A stretch of 64,000 nt of DNA from an uncultured Dehalococcoidia bacterium (GCA_913052475.1 CAJXEJ010000001.1:60751-124750); one strand, 5' to 3'. Positions 1 to 10,532 are shown, numbered from the stretch's first letter. The notes: a model not told the origin generated them from the letters alone. A program made the numbers and translations.

Positions 1-896
1 TCGAGCTCTTCACGCATGTAGATGACCAAAAACACCTGGAACGAATTGTGAATCGCGCCTCTGAGCGCGCCGATTAATGCCATTCCCAGGACGCCGGGAT
101 TAGTGAGAAGTCTCTTTGCTGAGCCGAAATACTCTCGAAGGCTAACATCGCCTGACGATTCCGCACCGGCGGTTTTGAACTTTGCAACGACTGCCAGACC
201 GGTCAGGAACATCGGAATGGAGATGATCACCGCGAGCCAACGCCAGTCGATTCCGCTAAACACGACCCACGTTCCGATCGTTCCAGCAAGAAGGAATCCG
301 ACAATCAACGGCGATGTCGTGTTGCCTATCTGAGCACCCGTCAAGTGAGCTGCCATCGCAAAGCCGCGCCGCTCCGGATATCGGGCAGCGAGCGTTCCAA
401 ACGCCGGTGCGTGCCAGAGCGATGTACCAAATCCGACGATCGTCACACCGATTAGGAGGGTCCAGTAGACGGGGGACGCGCCAATGATGATGTAGCCGGT
501 ACCGACCATGAGCATAGAGGCGAGAAGAATCCAGGCGATCTTCTTGCGGAACATATCGGTGAGGATGCCCGCTGGTATGTTCGCTATTCCCGAAGAGATC
601 GACTGTGCAGACGACATTCCGCCGATCGCAACGTCACCGAGTCCGAGCGTCGCCCTGATACTCGGGATCATCACCAGCAAAGCACCCTGCCCGAAGTGTT
701 TTATCCCGTGACCTGCCGACAGCCCGTACATGAGACCGAGTCCGGAAGTTTTTGCGGCGCTGTCCGACTTCTCATTCGCTCCAACGCCATCCTGAGCTTG
801 ATTCAGAGCCTCGTCTTCCGACTTCTCGACCGTAGTGGAGAGATCTTCGGTAGGGCTGTCGAGTTGTGTGCTGTCTGTCGGGTCAGTATTAGGCAA
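1..896 (-). CDS. MFS transporter, C-terminus truncated by window edge
   Basis: Minus-strand translation from ATG at 731 (MYGLSAGHGIKHFGQGALLVMIPSIRATLGLGDVAIGGMSSAQSISSGIANIPAGILTDMFRKK...) is MFS-like and runs off the left edge. An in-frame TTG at 896 would add 55 aa; 731 is the more likely start. Confidence 0.75.
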   Translation of the reverse strand, partial: MPNTDPTDSTQLDSPTEDLSTTVEKSEDEALNQAQDGVGANEKSDSAAKTSGLGLMYGLSAGHGIKHFGQGALLVMIPSIRATLGLGDVAIGGMSSAQSISSGIANIPAGILTDMFRKKIAWILLASMLMVGTGYIIIGASPVYWTLLIGVTIVGFGTSLWHAPAFGTLAARYPERRGFAMAAHLTGAQIGNTTSPLIVGFLLAGTIGTWVVFSGIDWRWLAVIISIPMFLTGLAVVAKFKTAGAESSGDVSLREYFGSAKRLLTNPGVLGMALIGALRGAIHNSFQVFLVIYMREEL

Positions 897-1051
897 GGCG
901 AGAGCAGTGTACCCCTACCCAGTACGCTCGGCGTAATCTTCTATACTCTGCATCCAGACGGCGTTTCCGAAGAATTACGTCTAACAAACGCCCACAACAT
1001 CTGATTGGCTACCATTTAAGGAAGCTAACAATAGCTACTTACGTAACGCTA

Positions 1052-1282
1052 ATGAAGTACGCGGCGCAGGGAACTGCCGATGTGAAGAACTCACCGAGCC
1101 AGGTCGACGCGGCAAGGGCCGGTATCGAAGCGATGGGCGGCAAGATGATTAGCTTCCACGTCACGATGGACCAGTACGACGGAATCGTCGTGTCGGAATT
1201 TCCAAGCGACGAAGCTGCCGCCACCCTACTTCTGACGACCGGCATTCAGAGCAACCGAGGCCATGCCCACCGTGGGTGGTGA
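1052..1282 (+). pseudogene. GYD-domain-like protein, apparently 3'-truncated
   Basis: KYAAQGTADVKNSPSQVDAARAGIEAMGGKMISFHVTMDQYDGIVVSEFPSDEAAATLLLTTG matches the typical GYD pattern, but the C-terminal part after GIQSN is lost. Confidence 0.5.
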
Positions 1283-1732
1283 TCGCCGAGGTCCGATCGA
1301 GATCGTCGATCTCGACTGCTGCGAAGGCGAGTCCGCTGACTATCACCGCCACGATGATGGTAATGATCGCAAACTGCTTGATCCGGTTTATTCGGAGGGC
1401 GTTCGTTCGTGCCCACGAGCTCGCGCGGTTTCGTTCCTTGCCTTGCGGCGTATCCGTCGTTCTAAAGTTCCCACATCGCGGTGTCTTTCCCGCTAGCCCC
1501 TACGGGTTCTGTGTTTGATGCAGGGAGCGGGAGAGAGGATGTGACTTCCCTTCCTTGATGGAAGGGGCTGAGAGTAGGTGAAATGCGCCGCGCGACCAAG
1601 TCGTTCGACGACGCCCGTAACAAACACCTGGCGACCAGTGTCATCCTGGTACTCGGGAAACGACAGACATGAGCAATTGTGGGTTTACACTTCGCACTCT
1701 AAAACGATCAGTCTCAAACAGGGCAAATCAAT

Positions 1733-2524
1733 ATGAATCTCGGTATCTCAGGACGCGTCGCAGTAGTAACTGGCGGCAGCGAAGGCATCGGCAAGGCTTC
1801 GGCGACCATACTCGCCGAAGAAGGTGCGAACGTTGTGATCCTAGCTCGAACGCAGAGCAAGTTGGACGCTGCGGTTGCTGAGATCAGCTCTACTGCTGTG
1901 GGATCCATCGAAGCGGTTAGCTGCGACGTGAGTGACCAGGCAAGTGTCGAATCGGCGTTCGGCAAGGTGCTGGAGAGACACGGGAATGTCGACCTTCTCG
2001 TTAACAATGCCGGTCACGGCAACGCCAATACATTCGACGCTCTTGACCAGGAAATGCTCGATGAGGATCTTCATTTGAAGGTTCACGGTGCGATGTACTG
2101 CTCGAAGCAGGTTTTGCCGGGCATGCGGGCGAACAGGTGGGGGCGGATCGTGAATACCACTACAGCTGCAGGTAAGGCGGCTGGCTACTCGACACTCCCG
2201 ACTGCGATGTCGAGGGCTGCTGGAATCGCCATGACCAAATCGATGTCGAAGGAATACGGCGTCGATGGGATTCTGGTGAACACCGCCTGCATCGGTTCAA
2301 TTCGCAGCGCCCAGAACATGCACCACGCCGAGGCGGCGGTTGCTTCGGGTGAGGTAGCCGCCACCGAGGAGTACTACACGAAGCGTTGCGAAAACGTTCC
2401 GGTGCGACGGATCGGCGAGGCTCGTGAAGCTGGCGATCTGATTGCGTTCTTGGCGTCAGAACGGGCTTCGTACATATCCGGCACAGCCGTGAATATGGAC
2501 GGCGGTGCGGCGCCGGTCGTATAG
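1733..2524 (+). CDS. SDR-family NAD(P)-dependent oxidoreductase
   Basis: 263 aa; VVTGGSEGIGKA cofactor motif, LVNNAGH, C-terminal SGTAVNMDGG typical of SDRs. The usual YxxxK appears altered (YSTLPTAMSRA). Confidence 0.85.
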   Translation: MNLGISGRVAVVTGGSEGIGKASATILAEEGANVVILARTQSKLDAAVAEISSTAVGSIEAVSCDVSDQASVESAFGKVLERHGNVDLLVNNAGHGNANTFDALDQEMLDEDLHLKVHGAMYCSKQVLPGMRANRWGRIVNTTTAAGKAAGYSTLPTAMSRAAGIAMTKSMSKEYGVDGILVNTACIGSIRSAQNMHHAEAAVASGEVAATEEYYTKRCENVPVRRIGEAREAGDLIAFLASERASYISGTAVNMDGGAAPVV

Positions 2525-2841
2525 CTCCCAATCCGGATTGGAAAGAGCTGGAGATAGGAGAATAGCGACCAAGTAAGTCGATGACGCCCGGAGCTAAACG
2601 CCGAGGGAGCTAGATGGCGCGCTTCCCCCTCCCTCCCAGAGAGAGGGGGCAAATCACGGTCGAAATACGTGTGCACCTATCAACTTCCCGACTTTGTGTA
2701 TCCTGAGCAAGTCGAAGGGCTGGAGGCCTCTTCGGTTGGGTTGGGAATGGGGCACCCCATATATGTCCAACAGTCGATCGCTGCACCCACTCTCGCACAT
2801 CCACCGCAGGTCCGTACAGCAGGGTCGAGACATCAGATACA

Positions 2842-3807
2842 TTAAACCTTTACACCAAACTCCGCTCCGAAGGTATCCCAGACATCATCCGGGATGGTGG
2901 TGATCGCATCGTTGTAGGTTTCTTCGATTTCGGTTGGATTCGAAGCCCCCGTCAATACAATGCCGTTGCCCTTGACAGGTGCGTGCAGCGCGAACTGCAA
3001 AGCGAGGGTGCGGATATTAACGTCGGTGTCAATGCACCACTTCCAAATCGCGTGCGCTGGCGGGAACGCTGCAGGATCGAGGTGGCTACCGGCCGCTGCC
3101 GGAACTAGCTTGCCATCTTCGCCGTGGGTTCGTGTTTCGTCTGTCTGAATCGGCTCGGGACCAGCGAACAGCCCGTTTGCAAGTGGACTTCCTATTATGA
3201 CTCCGACATCGTTTTCTATCGCAAACGGGATCGCTTCTTCGGCGTAGGTTTGATCGACGAGCGTGTAGTTCAGGAACGACAGGATGATGTCGGCACCCTC
3301 TTCGATCGCTCTTTTGTGGAACTCGGGCTGGCGAACTGCGACGCCTATTGCGCCGATGCGGCCTTTGTCCTTCCAGTCTTTCATCACGCCGAAACACTCG
3401 TCGAGCGGTGCTTCGATATCGTGGCGAGGCCCGTGGATGAGAACGGAATCGACATAATCGACCCGCAGCAACTTGAAGCTGTTCTCGAGACTCCAGGTCG
3501 TCGCTTCCTTCGACCAGTCACGCAAATAATCGGGATGGGAGCCGACCTTGGTCTGTAGATAGGCCCTTTCTCGCCATTCGCCCTTGAGCGCCTTGCCGAT
3601 CCGTTCTTCGCTCAGACCGTACGCAGGAGCAGTGTCGATGAAGTTGATGCCCAGATCGATCGCATGATGAATCGTATCAATCGAGTTCCGTTCCGACAGA
3701 TGCTCCCAACCAAGGTGCCCACCACCTAGCCCGAGCGCCGTCGGTTTTATTTCGGATTTGCCGAGTCGCCGGATTTCAAGTTGCTGTGCTTCCTTACCGG
3801 TAGCCAT
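2842..3807 (-). CDS. Aldo/keto reductase family protein
   Basis: ORF 2842..3933; likely start MATGKEAQQLEIRRLGKSEIKPTALGLGGG at 3807; FIDTAPAYGLSEERIGKAL and GAIGVAVRQPE typical of AKRs. Confidence 0.85.
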   Translation of the reverse strand: MATGKEAQQLEIRRLGKSEIKPTALGLGGGHLGWEHLSERNSIDTIHHAIDLGINFIDTAPAYGLSEERIGKALKGEWRERAYLQTKVGSHPDYLRDWSKEATTWSLENSFKLLRVDYVDSVLIHGPRHDIEAPLDECFGVMKDWKDKGRIGAIGVAVRQPEFHKRAIEEGADIILSFLNYTLVDQTYAEEAIPFAIENDVGVIIGSPLANGLFAGPEPIQTDETRTHGEDGKLVPAAAGSHLDPAAFPPAHAIWKWCIDTDVNIRTLALQFALHAPVKGNGIVLTGASNPTEIEETYNDAITTIPDDVWDTFGAEFGVKV

Positions 3808-4108
3808 GGTGGGAAGGTTATCCGAGCACGCATAACTCGTCATCCCGACCGCCAGCGGAGGGATCTTCAGATCACAAACACCACGGACGTCAACTTCTCT
3901 ACCAATGTGGAGAGATCTTCGGACGGACAGCACTGAGTATCCATTTCAAGCCACAAAGCCTCATCACAACCCAACCACCGAAGGTATCTCCACTACGCTG
4001 TATCGCAGCCTACTCCGATGAAATTTGGGTCGACACATCCAGATGAGCGTCGCCATGTGCCCACTTGGTAGTCTCAAAAAATAGCGGAACTGCTACTACC
4101 CAATTGTC

Positions 4109-5491
4109 TTAGCCAACCCCCAACCTCGACTCAACGGCACCAAGGGCTTCGTCGATTGTGGACATTAGGGTGTCAGTTTCGTCGGCTGTGATTGTTAGTG
4201 GTGGGGCGATTGGGAGAATGTAGGCGGGGACTCGGATCCAGACGCCTCGGGTGCGGAGTTCTTCGGTAAGCATAGCGTTTACTCCAACTGAGGAGTCGTA
4301 GTGTTCACGGGTTTCACGGTCTTTTACGAATTCGATGCCCTGGATTAGGCCTACGCCTCGGGTGTCGCCGATTATGGGGTGTTTCGCCTTCATTTCATCG
4401 AGCGCTTCACCGATTTGCTCGCCTCGTACTCGGGCGTTTTCTACTAAGTTTTCTCGATCTACTATCGCCAAATTGGCGAAGGCGGCGGCGGCTCCGCCGG
4501 GGTGGGCTGAGTAGGTGTACATGTGGGACCAGACCTTGTCGGGTCCACCAGCAAAGGCGTCGGCGATCTTCTGGGTCGAGATTGATCCACCGACTGGGAA
4601 GTAGCCGGAAGTGATGCCCTTTGCGAACGACATGATGTCGGGAGTGACCCCAACGAAATCGGCACCGAACCACTCGCCTAACCTGCCGAATCCGGTGATG
4701 ACCTCATCAAAAATCAGTAGCACACCGTATTTATCGCAAATCTCGCGAACCATTGGCCAGTAGTTGGAAGGCGGCACGACTCCGCCTAAAGGCTGTGACA
4801 CCGGTTCGCCAATAACTGCCGACACGGACTCGGGCCCCTCGAACAGAATCGCCGTTTCGATTTCCTGCGCTGCCCGTTCGCCGTTTTCTTCGGGTGACGA
4901 AGCACCGTAAGTGTCGTGGTAGTAATGGGGTTGTCCGACCGTAACAACGTTAGCCGGTTTCGGCTGGTAGTCGATGCGTGGAAAGCCGGGATGGCCTCCA
5001 AGCCACATCGTGCCGTAGGTACTTCCGTGGTAGGAGCCTTCTCGTGAGATGACCTTGTATCGTCCTTTGTCACCCCTGCGCACCTGATACGCCTGCGCCA
5101 TTTTGAGTGACGATTCGTTGGCTTCGGATCCGCCTTGGCAGAAGAACGTGCGCGAGAGGTCGCCGGGTGCGATTTCGGCGAGCTTAGCCGCCAGCTGAAT
5201 TGTTTTCGGGGTGGCGCCTGAATAGACGTTCATGCTGATGTTGGTCAGCTGGTCGTAGATAGCTTTGGCGATCTCTTCTCTGCCGTGTCCAGCGTTGCGG
5301 AAGTACATGCCGGAGATGCCGTCGATGAATTTGTTTCCTTCGACGTCGGTGATGTAGATACCTTCGGCTGACTCCATGAGGAGGGGTCCGCCCTCTTCGG
5401 CAAGGATGGTGTGGTTGGTCATGCCGACGTGCATGTGGTCGAGGACGGCTTGTCTTAGTGCGACGGGGTCTTTTTCGTTAGGGATTGGCAT
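4109..5491 (-). CDS. Class III aminotransferase (PLP-dependent)
   Basis: 460 aa; FCQGGSEANESSLKMA, LLIFDEVITGFGRLGEWFG, PDIMSFAKGITSGYFPVGG PLP-lysine region. Confidence 0.92.
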   Translation of the reverse strand: MPIPNEKDPVALRQAVLDHMHVGMTNHTILAEEGGPLLMESAEGIYITDVEGNKFIDGISGMYFRNAGHGREEIAKAIYDQLTNISMNVYSGATPKTIQLAAKLAEIAPGDLSRTFFCQGGSEANESSLKMAQAYQVRRGDKGRYKVISREGSYHGSTYGTMWLGGHPGFPRIDYQPKPANVVTVGQPHYYHDTYGASSPEENGERAAQEIETAILFEGPESVSAVIGEPVSQPLGGVVPPSNYWPMVREICDKYGVLLIFDEVITGFGRLGEWFGADFVGVTPDIMSFAKGITSGYFPVGGSISTQKIADAFAGGPDKVWSHMYTYSAHPGGAAAAFANLAIVDRENLVENARVRGEQIGEALDEMKAKHPIIGDTRGVGLIQGIEFVKDRETREHYDSSVGVNAMLTEELRTRGVWIRVPAYILPIAPPLTITADETDTLMSTIDEALGAVESRLGVG

Positions 5492-6003
5492 GGTGGTTGG
5501 CTGATTTGTGAGTTGTGGGGACGATTGAGCCCGCTCCCTAGCTCCATCCCGTGAAAGGAGGTAGGAATGAGATCAGGAATCACATGAGTATAAAGGCGAG
5601 AAGGGTGTGGGTGGGTTAGTAGCGGTTGAACGTTGACGTTCCACCTCACCCCACCCTCTGCCTAATGGATAGGGAGTTTCGTGACTGAGGACACACTCAA
5701 GTGCCGCAGGATGAAATGCAGGTACTGCCACCGGGTGGCATAGGCTACAGCAGGGATTCGAATTGGACGTTTGCGCGCGTATTAAGCCCAAGTTTGGGTC
5801 ATTTTCTAACTCGGTTAGTACGCAGGTTGGCAGATGCCTCTAGTCGAACAACTCAGATTAGCTGTCATCCATTTGCATGACACCATGTGGTTCTGACGAG
5901 GTTCGGACGGTGTATCTCTTGAAGACACAGATTAGGATCAATCGATCATGTATCGGAAAAGTGGGGAATTGATGCGATGAGCCGATTTTGGCAGTAGTGT
6001 TGA

Positions 6004-6339
6004 GTGACAATGCTTAGTTTTATTTTCAGAAGACGGCCTGCCGTGGCAGGTTTGATGATCGGTTCAATCGCGGGCTTGCTAGTCGCAGGTGGTTATGGCC
6101 TGACCAGCGCCTGGCTCTGCTCGGGGATCAGGAAGTGCCCAGCTAGTTGGGAGCCGTTCGTATTCGTTTCAGTGATCATCTTTGTGGTGATCGTTGTTGT
6201 CGCTGTGATCGTATCGATATTAGGTGCAAAGGCGTACAAGATCTTCGATACGTCGATCGGCGGCGACAAGGCGTATGCAAATGCTGGCGGTCGCGGGCGC
6301 AGTTCTGAATCAGGCGGAAGTTCAGAGATCAATAGCTAG
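6004..6339 (+). CDS. Small membrane protein, unknown function
   Basis: 111 aa with two hydrophobic helices (GLMIGSIAGLLVAGGYGL; FVFVSVIIFVVIVVVAVIVSIL). Confidence 0.5.
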   Translation: MTMLSFIFRRRPAVAGLMIGSIAGLLVAGGYGLTSAWLCSGIRKCPASWEPFVFVSVIIFVVIVVVAVIVSILGAKAYKIFDTSIGGDKAYANAGGRGRSSESGGSSEINS

Positions 6340-6660
6340 ACGTGTTTCGGCCCTGAGTTGTGCGAGACGTTGGCGATTGCTGACACGGTGAAGGTTGCAG
6401 TTGTATCAACGTCGACAGTACTCTCGATCGAGATGCAGCCACCGTGTAGTTCCACGATAGACTTGGTGATACTAAGCCTAAGACCGGCGCACGGGCACGG
6501 CGCGAACATGCTGTCTATCGACTCGAAACAGTGGCGTGAAGATATTTGCGAGATCTTGTTGCCTGATCCCGCATCCACTGTCGTCGACTTTTACAATGAG
6601 GACCTGTATCGAGCGTATAATCGGGCGGTTGATTTTGTGAATCGCGAGGATCTTTACTAG
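6336..6660 (-). pseudogene. Remnant of sensor histidine kinase HATPase domain
   Basis: Minus-strand VKVDDSGCGIRQQDLANIFTPLFRVD in one frame, then GLRLSITKSIVELHGGCISIESTVDVDTTATFTV in another: N/G1 and G2 box remnants separated by a frameshift. Confidence 0.65.
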
Positions 6661-6742
6661 GTTATTCGGGAGAGGTTCGCGGTCGGGCTGCAGTATTAGG
6701 GTTTCTCGTACCGGAGAGACCTCTCGCTAGGATTTTTTTGGA

Positions 6743-8152
6743 ATGGCAGAAACTAGTTTTGATCTCGTTGTTATTGGTGCGGGACCCGGCGGCTACCACG
6801 CCGCCATCCGAGGAGCCCAGCTTGGGCTGACTGTGGCGGTTGTTGAAAAAGACGATGGCACCGGTATCGGCGGACTCGGTGGAGTTTGTTTGAACTGGGG
6901 CTGCATTCCTTCGAAATCGCTTCTGAAGAATGCAGAGGTTGTGAATCATCTTTCGCACGCAGAGAGCTGGGGCATTGAGGTTGGCGAGTGGTCGGCAAAC
7001 ATGAGCAAGGCCGTTGACCGCTCTCGTAAGGTTTCGAAAGCCCTCACCAACGGAATCGGTTTTCTGTTCAAGAAGAACAAGATCGCCCTTGTTCAGGGCA
7101 AAGCGACACTGAAATCGTCGACACAGATCGATGTCGAAGGAGGCGAGACGCTTACTGCCAAGAATATTGTTATTGCAACGGGCGCACGGGCACGGAGTCT
7201 GCCCGGTCTTGAGATCGATGGTGAAAGCATCATCACGTCTCGGCACGCACTTGAGCTTCGAGAGCAGCCTGAGGCGGTCGCTGTTATTGGCGCTTCGGCA
7301 ATCGGCTGTGAATTCGCCTACTACTTCAACTCTTACGGTGTGAACGTAATGATGTTCGAAATGCTCGATCACTTGGTTCCGCGTGAAGACGAGGAAGTTT
7401 CGGTCGAGCTGGAGCGCCAGTTTGGTCGCCAGGGAATCGAATTCGCCACTTCCGTAAGCGTTTCTGGCGTCGAGAAGAAAGACAGCCGTCTTGCTGTTCA
7501 ATACGAAGTGAATAGCGAAAAGCAGGAGTACATTTGCGACAAGGTGCTTCTCGGAGTCGGAGTTCAGCCAAATACCGATGGTATTGGTCTTGAGAACGTC
7601 GGCATTACTACAGCGGAATCCGGCTTCATCGAGGTCGACGGAAATATGCGCACGAACGTGAGCGGTGTCTACGCTGTCGGCGATGTAAACGGAAAGCTAA
7701 TGCTTGCGCATGTGGCGTTCGATCAGGGAGTCGTAGCTGCCGAGACCATTGCGGGTCTTGAACCGGAGCCGATCGAAGACTACGTAAACATGCCCCGGTG
7801 CACGTACGCTGAGCCGCAGATCGCCTCGATCGGTCTTACCGAGGTACAGGCGCGTGAGAGCGGGATCCATGTGAAGGTCGGCAAGGTTCCGTTTGCGGTT
7901 GCGGGTAAGTCGGTTGCGATCGGCGAGTCGCAGGGCTTCGCGAAGGTGCTAGTCGATGATGATTCAGGTGAGGTTATCGGGGCGCACATCATTGGTCCTG
8001 AAGCTACCGAGTTGATCGCCGAGATTGGCATGCTCCAGCTTCTGGAAGGCACAAACCTCGAACTCCACAAGATGACTCACGCCCACCCAACGCTTTCGGA
8101 AGCGGTGAAGGAAGCCGGTGCGGCGGTTACGAACGAGGCGATTCACTTCTAG
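6743..8152 (+). CDS. lpdA: Dihydrolipoyl dehydrogenase (E3)
   Basis: 469 aa; GAGPGGYHAAIRGAQLG, GGVCLNWGCIPSK redox-active CxxxxC, C-terminal HAHPTLSEAVKEA. Confidence 0.95.
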   Translation: MAETSFDLVVIGAGPGGYHAAIRGAQLGLTVAVVEKDDGTGIGGLGGVCLNWGCIPSKSLLKNAEVVNHLSHAESWGIEVGEWSANMSKAVDRSRKVSKALTNGIGFLFKKNKIALVQGKATLKSSTQIDVEGGETLTAKNIVIATGARARSLPGLEIDGESIITSRHALELREQPEAVAVIGASAIGCEFAYYFNSYGVNVMMFEMLDHLVPREDEEVSVELERQFGRQGIEFATSVSVSGVEKKDSRLAVQYEVNSEKQEYICDKVLLGVGVQPNTDGIGLENVGITTAESGFIEVDGNMRTNVSGVYAVGDVNGKLMLAHVAFDQGVVAAETIAGLEPEPIEDYVNMPRCTYAEPQIASIGLTEVQARESGIHVKVGKVPFAVAGKSVAIGESQGFAKVLVDDDSGEVIGAHIIGPEATELIAEIGMLQLLEGTNLELHKMTHAHPTLSEAVKEAGAAVTNEAIHF

Positions 8153-8280
8153 GTGACAGAGTCACGTTTTCTGAGTGATCACTGTTGAAGCCTGAGTCGT
8201 TAGATTCGGCCTTCTGTACGTTTCCGTCAAACCATGTCCCTTCTCCCGTGGAGAAGGTGGCGTTGAATTAAGGAAGTCGC

Positions 8281-8643
8281 TTGATGACGAAAAGGACGAA
8301 GATTACCCGGCTGTATACGGGTGACGATGGGCAATCGCACTTCGAGGATATCGAAGTGGAGATGGAGCCGAATATCGTTGGCCACATCTCAGAAACGCTC
8401 CATGCGACCGGGTTGGTATTTCGAGAGACAAGCGGGGCATACGACTACGATTTCCATACCGCGCCAGCTCGTCAGTACGTTGTGAACCTCGATGGTGCGG
8501 TTGAGATTACCGTTGGCAGCGGCGAGAAGCGGATTTTCGAAGCGGGTGAAGTGTTTATTTGCGAGGACACCACGGGCCAGGGTCACATTAGCCGTGCGGT
8601 GAATGGAAAGATCCGGCGGTCGTTATTCGTAACGCTCGAGTAG
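8281..8643 (+). CDS. Small cupin-like protein
   Basis: 120 aa; RQYVVNLDGAVEITVGSGEKRIFEAGEVFICEDTTGQGHISR, cupin-like. Confidence 0.6.
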   Translation: MMTKRTKITRLYTGDDGQSHFEDIEVEMEPNIVGHISETLHATGLVFRETSGAYDYDFHTAPARQYVVNLDGAVEITVGSGEKRIFEAGEVFICEDTTGQGHISRAVNGKIRRSLFVTLE

Positions 8644-9946
8644 CCAATCACCTCCTGCTTCCTGTTACGAAGACGAAGCAGCATTTGCGAATATTTGGGC
8701 GATTTCGCTTTTGGCTTGCGGAGAACTGTGGTGTTGACGTGGAGCAATGGCACGGGCCATTCGCTGCTGGGCCAGTTAAGAACGATTTCGGATTCCAAAA
8801 GTTTCTCGCCGAATCGGCCGGTATCGATGCTTTCGTCGAGGATCAGTTCAAAGATGTTCGACCCGTGTTCGAATTTTCTGATCGACACTTTTTCTAGCTG
8901 GTTTATCTCTGTGAATAGCCCCTCTGCCTTCACGAATGCTTCGGCGAACCTAGCTTCAAAACCTTCAAGACCGTTTAGCGAAAGAGCGGCGGCCAGGTAG
9001 CCAAAGGGAATACCACCACCGAACATGCGCCGGTCGTGGTGCAAGCCTTCGATGAAATCACCCGTGCCGGCGAGGATCCCGCGAACGGCGCCCCGAAGTA
9101 TTTGTAGCTTGAGACGTAGACGCTATCGAATAACTCGCTGTATTTCTTGATGCTGATACTGGTTGCTACCGCCATCATGTAGAGCCTTGCGCCATCGAGG
9201 TGTGATGGGATTGATCGATCTCGGCATAGCTGAGTGACGACTTCCATCTCGTCCCAGGGGACGATCTGTCCAGCCTGTCGTCGAACCGGGCTTTCTACGG
9301 AAACTGCGGCGACCGGATTCAGTACACGCCCAGTCACCGACTGTTCGAGAAGTATTTCGAGTTCGCCAGTGGTGAAATATGGACGACCCGGCGCGAGTGG
9401 CACGGCATTGAGTCCGCAAAGCCGGGCGAGTGCGTCGCCTTCATCCTGATAGATGTGGCTTTCCTCTTGCAGCACGACTCGGGCAGCCGTTCCGGCGTGC
9501 TTTCGAAGAGCGAGGATATTGGCCATTATTCCCGTCGGAAACCAGACTGCGGCTTCTTTGCCGAGTTCGGCCGCCATTCGCTGTTCGAACTCCTGCACCG
9601 TACCTCCGAGCGAATAGTTGTCGGGCTGAAGTTTGTCCTGCGCAAGCAGATCGCTGAGCCGTCCAACGGTTGATTCGGGCGTGTGCGGTTCACCGTCACC
9701 CGCGAACACGATGTCTCCGGGAATGCTTCGCTGGTTGGCCGGGCGGGATTGGGCGCTAGATGTTTGGGAAGGAGTTGCCATTCGTGTTGTTTCGCTTATC
9801 GCTCGAGCTGTAGCTTGCGGATTCGTTTGTGCGTTGGAGAGTGTAGCCCTGAAATCGCGCAAGGGTCGAAGATTGGGAGTATCGGCAGGGTTGACGTTGG
9901 TTAACTCGGGCGACCGCTCTACTTTTGGCTTTGATTGCTGCGTCAC
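8583..9946 (-). pseudogene. Threonine aldolase / beta-eliminating lyase-like gene with single-base frameshift near 9075-9085
   Basis: Frame 1 (8975..9946) reads to SSYKYFGAPF; the frame shifted by one base continues GILAGTGDFIEGLHHDRRMFGGGIPFGYLAAALSLNGLEGFEARFAEA (ORF 8583..9044). Confidence 0.8.
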
Positions 9947-9974
9947 ACCGCTGGCTCTTCGCTATAACGAAAGG

Positions 9975-10517
9975 CTAATCGGTGTTCAGAGCCTCGTTGC
10001 GATCAACTTCGAGCATTTCGTCTAGTTGGGATTCGTCTACACCGTACTCTTTTGCGGCTTCGGCATCGTTGATGGATTCTTCGGTGTTGCCTAGTTCGAG
10101 ATGGATTACGGCTCGATTTGCGTAGGCTTCTGCCCAGTCAGGTTTGAGTCGTATTGCTTCGGAGAAATCTTTGAGGGCGGTTTCGAGTTGGTTGAGTTGA
10201 TAGTGGGCGTTGCCACGGTCGAGATAGGTGTCGGGGTATAACGGGTTTAGTCGTGCAGCAGTGTCGTAGTCGACGATAGCCTGTTCGTAGTCGCAGTTGA
10301 GGGCGTAGGCATCGGCTCGATAGTGGTGGAACTTGGCGGACTGGGGCGACGCCTTGATGGCTTCGGTGAATCGCTGGGCGGCGCGCTTGTGGTGCCTTTT
10401 TTCGATGTCGTGGATGCCTTTGTTGAAGGTGTTCAGCGTTCGTTCGGGTGTCGAGAGATTGCGACCGCTGAATCGTTCGAGGAGCTTGTCGAGCCACGTT
10501 AGGGTGAGGTTTGGCAT
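9975..10517 (-). CDS. TPR-repeat protein
   Basis: 180 aa; repeats such as AIVDYDTAARLNPLYPDTYLDRGNAHYQLNQLETALKDFSEAIRLKPDWAEAYANRAVIHLELGN. Confidence 0.85.
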   Translation of the reverse strand: MPNLTLTWLDKLLERFSGRNLSTPERTLNTFNKGIHDIEKRHHKRAAQRFTEAIKASPQSAKFHHYRADAYALNCDYEQAIVDYDTAARLNPLYPDTYLDRGNAHYQLNQLETALKDFSEAIRLKPDWAEAYANRAVIHLELGNTEESINDAEAAKEYGVDESQLDEMLEVDRNEALNTD

Positions 10518-10532
10518 GGGTAGAAGGCGCGG

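Noticed and set aside
3124-3558. 144-aa plus-strand ORF
   Set aside because: Antisense shadow of the aldo/keto reductase.
6662-7501. 279-aa minus-strand ORF
   Set aside because: Antisense to dihydrolipoyl dehydrogenase, no family resemblance.
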